From contig CAJUKT010000035.1 of assembly GCA_910587255.1 (NCBI GenBank), positions 1 through 46,461 of the forward strand: a stretch of DNA of 46,461 bases. The letters run 5' to 3'. The notes beneath the pieces were generated by a model. The model saw only the letters and a program-made list of their open reading frames with translations. It ran no database searches and was not told the DNA's origin. The stretch comes from an uncultured Oscillospiraceae bacterium. Its GTDB lineage: Bacteria; Bacillota; Clostridia; Oscillospirales; Oscillospiraceae. The translations under genes and the position numbers were made by a program. Shown here piece by piece: positions 40,846 to 46,461 of this stretch (its first letter is position 1; each line of letters begins with the position of its first letter).

Positions 40846-41484
40846 ATGGAAGGCACCGCCGTCATTCAAAAATTCCGCTCGGCGCTGGGGGGCTTCAACC
40901 GCCAGGATGTGCAGCAGTACATTGAGCAGACTGCCGCCGTCCACCGCCAGGATCTGGAGGCGCTCCAGCAGCGCCTGGACCAGGCGGAGGACCGGGCCGC
41001 ACAGCTGGAGGCCGCCCTGTCCGGTGCGGAGAACGCCAAGAGCGGCGCCGCCGCGGAGGAGGCCAAGGCCCGGGCCTGTCTGGAGGAGTCCACCCGGACG
41101 CTGGCCCGGCTGCGGGGAGAGCTGTCCCAAACCGAGTCCAAGCTGGCGGTGGCCAAGCAGGAGCTGTCCCGGCTCCAGACCCAAGTGGGCAAGCTGGAGC
41201 CCATGGCGGACAGCTACGTTCAGCTGAAGGACCGGGTGGCCACGGTGGAGCTGGACGCCCACCGCAAGGCCCAGGACACGGTGAGCCAGGCCCAGGCGGA
41301 GGCGGAGCGCATTCGGACTGAGACCCGGAGTTGGCTGGAAGGGGTGCTGGCCCAATATGGGACGCTGCGCCAGGGGATGGACGGCCTGCTGGAGCAGGTG
41401 AAGCTACTCAGCCGGGGGTCGGAGCGCCTGGGGGCGCTGGACGACGCGGCGCGGGCGCTCCGTGAGCGGGGCGGGCTGGAATGA
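40846..41484 (+). CDS. DivIVA-like coiled-coil protein
   Basis: A 212-residue cytoplasmic protein. The N-terminus IQKFRSALGGFNRQDVQQYIEQ corresponds to the DivIVA/GpsB membrane-binding head (F-x-x-x-x-x-GY-D/N-x-x-x-V-D-x-F-L pattern). From ~25 to ~170 it is almost continuous coiled coil rich in Ala, Gln, Glu and Arg. DivIVA and GpsB proteins mark curved membranes and septa; the precise role here cannot be told. AGAGGGA precedes the ATG. Its TGA overlaps the ATG of the next gene (ATGA), so the two are translationally coupled. Confidence 0.78.
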   Translation: MEGTAVIQKFRSALGGFNRQDVQQYIEQTAAVHRQDLEALQQRLDQAEDRAAQLEAALSGAENAKSGAAAEEAKARACLEESTRTLARLRGELSQTESKLAVAKQELSRLQTQVGKLEPMADSYVQLKDRVATVELDAHRKAQDTVSQAQAEAERIRTETRSWLEGVLAQYGTLRQGMDGLLEQVKLLSRGSERLGALDDAARALRERGGLE

Positions 41485-42074
41485 GCGCGCTGAGCTTACA
41501 TAGCGGCGGGTTGGCCGCCCGCCTGCCCGGGCTGCGCGCCGGGGACCGGGTGCTGCTGTCCGGGACCATCTACACCGCCCGGGACGCTGCCCACAAGCGG
41601 CTGTTTGAGCTGCTGGATGAAAGCAAGCCTCTGCCCTTTGAGCTAAAGGGGGCGGTCATCTACTATGCCGGCCCCACCCCAGGGCAGCAGGGGATGGCGG
41701 TGGGGGCCTGCGGCCCCACCACGGCGGGGAGGATGGACGCCTTTGCCCCCCGGCTGCTGGATCTGGGCCTGGCGGCCATGATCGGCAAAGGGGAGCGCAG
41801 CCAGGCCGTGAAAGATGCCATTGTGCGCAATAGCGGGTGCTATTTCGCCGCCGTGGGCGGTGCGGGGGCGCTCATCGCCCGGTGTATTGAGACGGCGGAG
41901 GTGATTGCCTTCGACGATCTGGGCTGTGAGTCCGTCAAACGCATGACGGTGCGGGACCTGCCCCTCACCGTAGCCATCGACAGCCAGGGGAATGACCTGT
42001 ATAAGCAGGGCCGGGCAGAATATGAAGTCAAGGTGACCGGCGGCGCACGTGGAGAAAACGGATGTTTCACGTGA
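41481..42074 (+). CDS. Class I fumarate hydratase beta subunit (FumA C-terminal/TtdB-like), orphan
   Basis: A 197-residue protein matching the C-terminal half of iron-sulfur fumarases and L-tartrate dehydratase beta subunits. Typical stretches: SGTIYTARDAAHKRL near residue 27, IYYAGPTPG near 59, GACGPTTAGRMD near 75, and MIGKGERS near 100. This half supplies substrate-binding residues, while the Fe4S4 cluster sits in the alpha subunit, which is not in this window. Usually alpha and beta are adjacent; here the partner is replaced by a coupled DivIVA-like gene. Substrate (fumarate or tartrate) not determinable. Its stop codon TGA lies within a parS site. Confidence 0.85.
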   Translation: MSALSLHSGGLAARLPGLRAGDRVLLSGTIYTARDAAHKRLFELLDESKPLPFELKGAVIYYAGPTPGQQGMAVGACGPTTAGRMDAFAPRLLDLGLAAMIGKGERSQAVKDAIVRNSGCYFAAVGGAGALIARCIETAEVIAFDDLGCESVKRMTVRDLPLTVAIDSQGNDLYKQGRAEYEVKVTGGARGENGCFT

Positions 42075-42078
42075 AACG
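42063..42078. other. parS site (ParB/Spo0J binding) overlapping a stop codon
   Basis: TGTTTCACGTGAAACG, identical to the site at 15700-15715, 15 of 16 bases to the parS consensus, with the same perfect 14-bp palindrome (42064-42077). The TGA at 42072-42074 that ends the fumarase beta gene lies within it, so the last residues (GCFT) are partly set by the parS sequence. Confidence 0.88.
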
Positions 42079-42088
42079 CTCGTTTGAA

Positions 42089-42122
42089 AAAACTCCCGCT
42101 TCCAATTGGAAGCGGGAGTTTT
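42089..42122. terminator. Bidirectional terminator between fumarase beta and oadB
   Basis: A perfect 34-base palindrome (arms AAAACTCCCGCTTCCAA) with A- and T-runs at its ends, between two convergent genes. Confidence 0.9.
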
Positions 42123-42152
42123 GCGTTGGAAGGACTTCCGTCAGAGCTTCGC

Positions 42153-43586
42153 TCAGCCGAACACAGCCAGCAGGAAGCCTGCGGCGATGGCGGAGCCAAT
42201 GACGCCGGCCACGTTGGGGCCCATGGCGTGCATCAGCAGGAAGTTGTTGGGGTTGGCCTCCCGGCCCACATCCTGGGACACGCGGGCCGCCATGGGCACG
42301 GCGGACACGCCCGCAGAGCCGATGAGGGGATTGATTCTGCCCCCGGACACCTTGTACATGATTTTGCCCATCAACAGGCCGCCGATGGTGGAGAACATGA
42401 AGGCGATAACGCCCAGCACCACGATCATCAGGGTCTGGAGGGACAGGAACCGGGCGGCCACGGTGGTGGCGCCCACGCTGATGCCCAAAAACAGGGTGAC
42501 GATGTTCATCAGGGCGTTCTGGGCGGTGTCGCTCAGCCGTTCCGTCACGCCGGTTTCCTTGAGCAGGTTGCCGAACATGAGGCAGCCGATCAGTGGGGCG
42601 GTGGAGGGGATGAGCAGAATGACAAAGGTGGACACCGCGATGGGGAAGACGATCTTCTCCACCTTGGACACGTTCCGGGCCTGCTCCATCTTCACCTTCC
42701 GCTCCTTCTCCGTGGTCAGCGCCCGCATCAGGGGCTTCTGGATCATGGGGATCAGCGCCATATAGGAGTAGGCGGCGATGGCGATGGGGCCCAGGAAGGC
42801 CGGGGCCAGCTTGGTGGTCAGATAGATGGCGGTGGGCCCGTCCGCGCCGCCGATGATGCCGATGGAGGCGGCCACGTTGCCGGCGAAGCCCAGCAGGCAG
42901 GCGCCGAAGAAGGCGAAGAACACGCCCATCTGAGCCGCCGCGCCCATCAGCATGGAAGAAGGCCGGGCGATCAGGGGCCCAAAGTCGGTCATGGCGCCCA
43001 CGCCGATGAAGATCAGGCAGGGGTACACGCCTGCCTTCACGCCGATATACAGGATATCCAGCAGGCCGCCCAGATGGATGATGTCGGTAAAGGACAGCTC
43101 CGCCTTGAGCTTGGAGTCAATGGCGGTCACCACATCCTGATCCAGGTTGGCGGAGCCGGCCAGGGCCTGGGTGTCGGCGTTGATGTCGCCGCCCTTCTCC
43201 GCCAGCGTATCAAAATACGCCTCAATCTCCTCTGTGGTGTGGCCGCAGGCCCGGGCGAACACGTAGTAGTAGTATTCCTCCTGGGTGTAGCCCCGCTCCT
43301 CCGTCCCGTTGTAGAGGGCGTAATCATTGACAGCGTCATAGGGGCACTCGTAGACGTAAGCGTCCCACATGCCCATATGGTACAGCCCCGCGCCGGGGAT
43401 GTTGGTGAGCAGCACGCCGAAAGCGATGCCCACCAGCAGCAGGGGCTCGAACTTCTTGCCGATGCCCAGGTAGAGCAGCACGCAGGCCAAGGCGATCATG
43501 ATCAGGTTTTTCCAGCCGCCCGCCGCGAAGAACCCGGCAAAGCCGGACTCGGTGGCCAGCTTGGACAGGGTTTGTAAGATATCCAT
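42153..43586 (-). CDS. oadB: Sodium-transporting biotin-dependent decarboxylase, beta subunit, with insertion
   Basis: Membrane subunit that decarboxylates carboxybiotin and exports sodium in oxaloacetate, methylmalonyl-CoA and related decarboxylases. The conserved core is clear: FIGVGAMTDFGPLIARP near 193-209, GIIGGADGPTAIYL, YSYMALIPMIQKP, NPLIGSAGVSAVPMAARVS and LLMHAMGPNVAGVIGSAIA. At 477 residues it is longer than usual (~370-435). The extra is a ~95-residue hydrophilic Tyr/Glu/Asp-rich segment at about 70-167, between NIPGAGL and GGLLDILYIGVK. AAGGAGGGG precedes the ATG. Last gene of the decarboxylase operon. Confidence 0.93.
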   Translation of the reverse strand: MDILQTLSKLATESGFAGFFAAGGWKNLIMIALACVLLYLGIGKKFEPLLLVGIAFGVLLTNIPGAGLYHMGMWDAYVYECPYDAVNDYALYNGTEERGYTQEEYYYYVFARACGHTTEEIEAYFDTLAEKGGDINADTQALAGSANLDQDVVTAIDSKLKAELSFTDIIHLGGLLDILYIGVKAGVYPCLIFIGVGAMTDFGPLIARPSSMLMGAAAQMGVFFAFFGACLLGFAGNVAASIGIIGGADGPTAIYLTTKLAPAFLGPIAIAAYSYMALIPMIQKPLMRALTTEKERKVKMEQARNVSKVEKIVFPIAVSTFVILLIPSTAPLIGCLMFGNLLKETGVTERLSDTAQNALMNIVTLFLGISVGATTVAARFLSLQTLMIVVLGVIAFMFSTIGGLLMGKIMYKVSGGRINPLIGSAGVSAVPMAARVSQDVGREANPNNFLLMHAMGPNVAGVIGSAIAAGFLLAVFG

Positions 43587-43598
43587 ACAAGCCCCTCC

Positions 43599-43997
43599 TT
43601 ATGCCAGGATGATCAGCGGCGAACCGGTCTCCACATGGCTGCCCTTCTGCACCACCACCTGGGCGACAGTGCCGTCCTTGGGGGCGAGGATCTCGTTTTC
43701 CATCTTCATGGCCTCCAGCACCACCAGCAGCTGGCCTTCTTTGACGGCGGCGCCCTGGGCTACCTCCACCCGGAGGATGGTGCCGGGCATGGGGGAGTTC
43801 ACCGGCTCGCCGGCGGCGGTGACGGCGGGGGCCGCAGCAGGTGCGGGGGCGGCAGGGGCGGCGGGAGCCGCGGCAGCAGGGGCCGCAGGCGCGGCGGGGG
43901 CCGGGGCATAGGCCTCGTACTCGTCCGTCAGCATGGCCTTGCCCTGTTCCACCTCCACCTCGTAGGTGCGACCGTTCAGGGTCACTTTATATTTCAT
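43599..43997 (-). CDS. Biotin carboxyl carrier protein of the decarboxylase
   Basis: A 132-residue swinging-arm subunit. The N-terminal 25 residues (KYKVTLNGRTYEVEVEQ) are followed by an Ala/Pro-rich linker (about 30-62) and a biotinyl domain with EAMKME; K98 carries biotin. In enterobacteria this domain is fused to the C-terminus of OadA; here it is separate, as in other Firmicutes and the glutaconyl-CoA or methylmalonyl-CoA decarboxylases. GGAGG lies 9 bases before the ATG, which begins one base after the oadG stop. Confidence 0.94.
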   Translation of the reverse strand: MKYKVTLNGRTYEVEVEQGKAMLTDEYEAYAPAPAAPAAPAAAAPAAPAAPAPAAAPAVTAAGEPVNSPMPGTILRVEVAQGAAVKEGQLLVVLEAMKMENEILAPKDGTVAQVVVQKGSHVETGSPLIILA

Positions 43998-43998
43998 T

Positions 43999-44355
43999 TC
44001 ACTTGACCTCCTTAATGGACTTGAAGCGCAGCTCATTCAGCGGCTTGCCCATCTTGTCGGCCACAATCGCCATAATCATAGCGGCCTCCTTGTCGGGCAC
44101 GTCGAACAGCTTGACCTCGCCGGCGGAGCCGGGGGCCGGGGGCGCAGCAGGGGCCGCCGGAGCTGCCGGGGCTGCCGCGCCGGCAGGCGCGGGGGCTGCG
44201 GCCTTCTTGTTGGTGCCCGCCAGGGCCTTGCCCAGGAGGATCACCACGCACATGAGCAGCACCAGGCCGAAGAATACCACGACATAGCCCAGCACGGCGG
44301 CAATGCCGGAGCCGCCAATGCCCATATTGGCGGCGGTGAGGGCGAGAGTATTCAT
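43999..44355 (-). CDS. oadG: Sodium-transporting decarboxylase gamma subunit
   Basis: A 118-residue OadG-family subunit that anchors and assembles the decarboxylase. It has one membrane segment at about 18-42 (VLGYVVVFFGLVLLMCVVIL), an Ala/Pro-rich linker at about 52-78, and a C-terminal conserved stretch EAAMIMAIVADKMGKP. The start ATG follows AAGGGGGG. It lies between oadA (13 bases) and the biotin carrier gene. Confidence 0.88.
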   Translation of the reverse strand: MNTLALTAANMGIGGSGIAAVLGYVVVFFGLVLLMCVVILLGKALAGTNKKAAAPAPAGAAAPAAPAAPAAPPAPGSAGEVKLFDVPDKEAAMIMAIVADKMGKPLNELRFKSIKEVK

Positions 44356-44367
44356 ACCACGCCCCCC

Positions 44368-45771
44368 TTATGCCTCGGTGATGGTGTAGGTGGCCACGTT
44401 CTCTTCCTTGGCCTTGCGGTCCTTGAAGAACTTCTCCGCCTGGTCGGGGAAGCAGATATAGCTCATCATGTCCTCCTCGGAGCGGCACAGCTCGCCCAGG
44501 GCCTCGCGGGCGGCCTTGAACTCCTCGCCGGTGCGCTTGGAGTCCTCAATGCGGCAGTCGGTGGGCTTGCCGCCCTCGCCCAGGATCTTGGTTTGGAGCT
44601 CGGCGCTCACCTCGCCGGGGGCAATGCCGTAATCGCCCTTGAAGTAGTTCTTGATCTCCTTGGAGATCTGCTTGTACCGCTCGCCCATCAGCACGTTGGT
44701 GACGGCCTGGTTGCCCACCATCTGGGACAGGGGGGTGACCAGCGGGGGATAGCCCAGATCCTTGCGGACGTTGGGGATCTCCACCAGGGCCTCGTCGAAC
44801 TTGTCCATGGCGTTCATGTCCTTCAGGTTGGCGATCATGTTGGACAGCATCCCGCCGGGAACCTTGTACACCAGGGCCTGGGAGTCGGTGGCCATGCTCT
44901 TGGGGTTGATGAGGCCGGAGTCGACATACTTCTGCTTGATGGGCTTGAAGTAGTCGTTGACCTTATTGATGATCTCCTCGTTGAGGCCGGTCTCAATGCC
45001 GTACTGCTGCATGGCGTAGAACATGGTCTCGGTGGCAGCCTGGCTGGTGCCGTTGGAGAAGCAGGAGGTGGCGGTGTCAATGACATCCACGCCGGAGTCG
45101 ATGGCCTTCATCAGGGTCATGTAGGCCATGCCGGTGGTGCAGTGGGTGTGCAGGATAATGGGCATCTCGCCGATGGCGTCCTTGATGCCCTTGATGAGGC
45201 CCTCGGCCTCGTTGGGGCTCATGGTGCCCGCCATGTCCTTCAGGCAGATGGTGTCAAAGCCCATGGTCTTGAGCTCCTTGCACATCTCCACATACTTGGC
45301 CACGGTATGGACCGGGCTCTGGGTGTAGGAGATGCAGCCGGAAGCCACGGTGCGCTTATTGGCGTACTTCTTGGTGGCCTCCAGGGCGGTTTTGATATTG
45401 CGGAAGTCGTTGAGGGCGTCGAAGATACGGATCACGTCGATGCCGTTTTTGATGGACAGCTCCACAAACTTCTCCACCACGTCGTCATGGTAGTGCTTAT
45501 AGCCCAGCAGGTTCTGGCCGCGCAGCAGCATTTGCAGCCGGGTGTTGGGCATGTTCTTGCGGATGTTGCGCAGCCGCTCCCAGGGGTCCTCCCCCAGGTA
45601 GCGCAGGCAGGAGTCAAAGGTGGCGCCGCCCCAGCACTCCACCGAATAATATCCGGCCTTGTCCATGGTGGACAGGATGTCGGCATAATCGGAGTAGGGA
45701 AGGCGGGTGGCCATCAAGGACTGGTTGGCGTCACGTAATACGGTCTCCGTGAACTGGACCTTTTTCTTCAA
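44368..45771 (-). CDS. oadA: Oxaloacetate decarboxylase alpha subunit (carboxyltransferase)
   Basis: A 467-residue cytoplasmic carboxyltransferase that moves CO2 from oxaloacetate to biotin. It has the TIM-barrel start VQFTETVLRDANQSLMATR, the metal site LHTHCTTGMA near 205, and the PYC/OadA domain with YKVPGGMLSNM near 325. There is no C-terminal biotin domain; that is encoded separately. The start is TTG, 7 bases after GGAGGTG, giving MKKKVQFTET; the longer frame has no ribosome site. Homologs also act as pyruvate carboxylase subunit B, but linked oadG and oadB support the sodium-pump role. A methylmalonyl-CoA-type complex is less likely because the alpha subunit is of OadA type. Confidence 0.93.
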   Translation of the reverse strand: MKKKVQFTETVLRDANQSLMATRLPYSDYADILSTMDKAGYYSVECWGGATFDSCLRYLGEDPWERLRNIRKNMPNTRLQMLLRGQNLLGYKHYHDDVVEKFVELSIKNGIDVIRIFDALNDFRNIKTALEATKKYANKRTVASGCISYTQSPVHTVAKYVEMCKELKTMGFDTICLKDMAGTMSPNEAEGLIKGIKDAIGEMPIILHTHCTTGMAYMTLMKAIDSGVDVIDTATSCFSNGTSQAATETMFYAMQQYGIETGLNEEIINKVNDYFKPIKQKYVDSGLINPKSMATDSQALVYKVPGGMLSNMIANLKDMNAMDKFDEALVEIPNVRKDLGYPPLVTPLSQMVGNQAVTNVLMGERYKQISKEIKNYFKGDYGIAPGEVSAELQTKILGEGGKPTDCRIEDSKRTGEEFKAAREALGELCRSEEDMMSYICFPDQAEKFFKDRKAKEENVATYTITEA

Positions 45772-45804
45772 ATTGGAACACCTCCAAATTTCTCTTTTCT
45801 CCCT

Positions 45805-45825
45805 GAAAAAGCCTTCGGCCTTTTC
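45805..45825 (-). terminator. Hairpin with T-run upstream of oadA
   Basis: A 9-bp stem (one G-U pair) with a GAA loop, whose right arm is TTTTTC on the minus strand, 34 bases before the oadA start. It may stop part of the transcription arriving from pckA, or act as an attenuator of oadA. Confidence 0.5.
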
Positions 45826-45883
45826 GGGGAAAGGGTTGCGGCCGTCTGTACGCACCCTGCGGGCGCGCCGGGCCATTTCGGAC

Positions 45884-45916
45884 GCAAAGCGCCGCGCTTA
45901 CGGCGCGGCGCTTTGC
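45884..45916 (-). terminator. Strong inverted repeat after pckA
   Basis: A perfect 14-bp GC-rich stem (45884-45897 with 45903-45916) with a 5-base loop, about 25 bases after the pckA stop. No T-run follows on the minus strand, so it is either a T-less terminator or a message-stabilising hairpin. Confidence 0.6.
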
Positions 45917-45941
45917 CGCCGGTTGGTCAGGGTAAAATGCC

Positions 45942-46461
45942 TTATGCCTTGGGGCCGGCCGCGACCAGGGCCTTGCCCGCGTCGTTGCCGGTGTACTTTA
46001 CGAAGTTCTTCACGAAGCGGCCAGCCAGATCCTTGGCCTTGGTGTCCCATTCGCTGGGATCGCCGTAGGTGTCCCGGGGGTCCAGGATGGTGGGGTCCAC
46101 GCCGGGCAGGGCGGTGGGCACTTCCAGGTTAAAGTAGGGGATGGTCTTGGTCTCGGCCTTGAGGATGGAGCCGTCCAGAATGGCGTCGATGATGCCGCGG
46201 GTGTCCTTGATGGAGATGCGCTTGCCGGTGCCGTTCCAGCCGGTGTTCACCAGGTAGGCCTTGGCGCCGGACTTCTCCATCTTCTTCACCAGCTCCTCGC
46301 CATACTTGGTGGGGTGCAGCTCCAGGAAGGCCTGGCCGAAGCAGGCGGAGAAGGTGGGGGTGGGCTCGGTGATGCCCCGCTCGGTGCCGGCCAGCTTGGA
46401 GGTGAAGCCGGACAGGAAGTAGTACTGGGTCTGCTCCGGGGTCAGGATGGACACGGGAGGC
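45942..46461 (-). CDS. pckA: Phosphoenolpyruvate carboxykinase (ATP), C-terminal part (cut by window edge)
   Basis: The last ~173 residues of ATP-dependent PEP carboxykinase, which interconverts oxaloacetate + ATP and PEP + CO2 + ADP. Family sequences are clear: PPVSILTPEQTQYYFLSGFT, then AGTERGITEPTPTFSACFG and NTGWNGTGKRISI, which belong to the adenine- and substrate-binding C-terminal domain. The GTG inside this stretch is not the start; the frame continues past the right edge. Lying upstream of oadA on the same strand, it shares oxaloacetate as substrate with that operon; in a gut anaerobe it may run in the PEP-carboxylating direction (inference). Confidence 0.95.
   Translation of the reverse strand, partial: PPVSILTPEQTQYYFLSGFTSKLAGTERGITEPTPTFSACFGQAFLELHPTKYGEELVKKMEKSGAKAYLVNTGWNGTGKRISIKDTRGIIDAILDGSILKAETKTIPYFNLEVPTALPGVDPTILDPRDTYGDPSEWDTKAKDLAGRFVKNFVKYTGNDAGKALVAAGPKA

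Overview
The window is chromosomal DNA from a GC-rich member of the Firmicutes. The evidence is the gene set (GlnA–ANTAR–GltB, a MraZ-led division cluster with a PASTA penicillin-binding protein, two-subunit iron-sulfur serine dehydratase, DUF1540, a DivIVA-like protein, a sodium-pump decarboxylase), strong Shine-Dalgarno sites at most genes, TTG starts at several genes, and very regular sigma-A promoters (about 17-nt spacers). Gene content and base composition suggest an anaerobic gut Clostridium of the Oscillospiraceae type (Flavonifractor/Pseudoflavonifractor-like). That placement is inference; no rRNA gene is present. I found no tRNA, rRNA, CRISPR array, complete insertion sequence or prophage.

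Layout. (1) 1-6820, minus strand: nitrogen assimilation, glnA – ANTAR regulator – gltB – gltD (cut by the left edge), behind one good promoter. (2) 6936-9068, plus: glmS with a consensus promoter and a 23-bp-stem terminator, then an AT-richer spacer without a convincing gene. (3) 9350-21758, plus: a reduced dcw cluster, mraZ–rsmH–ftsL-like–pbp–[degenerate Mur-ligase relic]–mraY–ftsW–murG–murA–ftsQ–ftsZ. murE, murF, murD, murC, murB, ddl and ftsA are missing, a small active-site-less Mur ligase relative occupies the murE/murF place, and a ParB-type parS palindrome sits in the mraY–ftsW spacer. (4) 21790-25668, plus: an SPL-like radical SAM protein, gluQ, an Ig-like lipoprotein and guaB. (5) 25753-31013, minus: branched-chain amino acid operon ilvB–ilvN–ilvC–ilvD with a short attenuator-like leader. 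(6) 31096-34840: a DUF1540 protein and a YjdF-like membrane protein, a 70-residue stand-alone domain protein, serine dehydratase (sdaAB–sdaAA) and a GNAT acetyltransferase. (7) 34867-40662, minus: pyk, a CorC/HlyC-type CBS membrane protein, and glf–glycosyltransferase–trxA. (8) 40778-42122, plus: a DivIVA-like coiled-coil gene translationally coupled to an orphan class I fumarase beta subunit whose stop codon lies inside a second parS. (9) 42153-46461, minus: pckA (cut by the right edge) followed by a sodium-pumping biotin decarboxylase operon, oadA–oadG–biotin carrier–oadB, with OadB carrying an extra ~95-residue insertion.

The genes are mainly core physiology. GlnA/GltBD make glutamine and glutamate; GlmS turns glutamine into glucosamine-6-phosphate, the precursor of the UDP-GlcNAc used by MurA and MurG; the dcw cluster builds septal peptidoglycan. 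SdaA, Pyk, PckA, OadA/G/B and IlvB meet at pyruvate, PEP and oxaloacetate. The least ordinary items are the Mur-ligase relic, the two parS sites, the pseudo-receiver ANTAR protein inside the glutamine/glutamate operon, the orphan fumarase beta subunit coupled to a DivIVA-like gene, and the OadB insertion.
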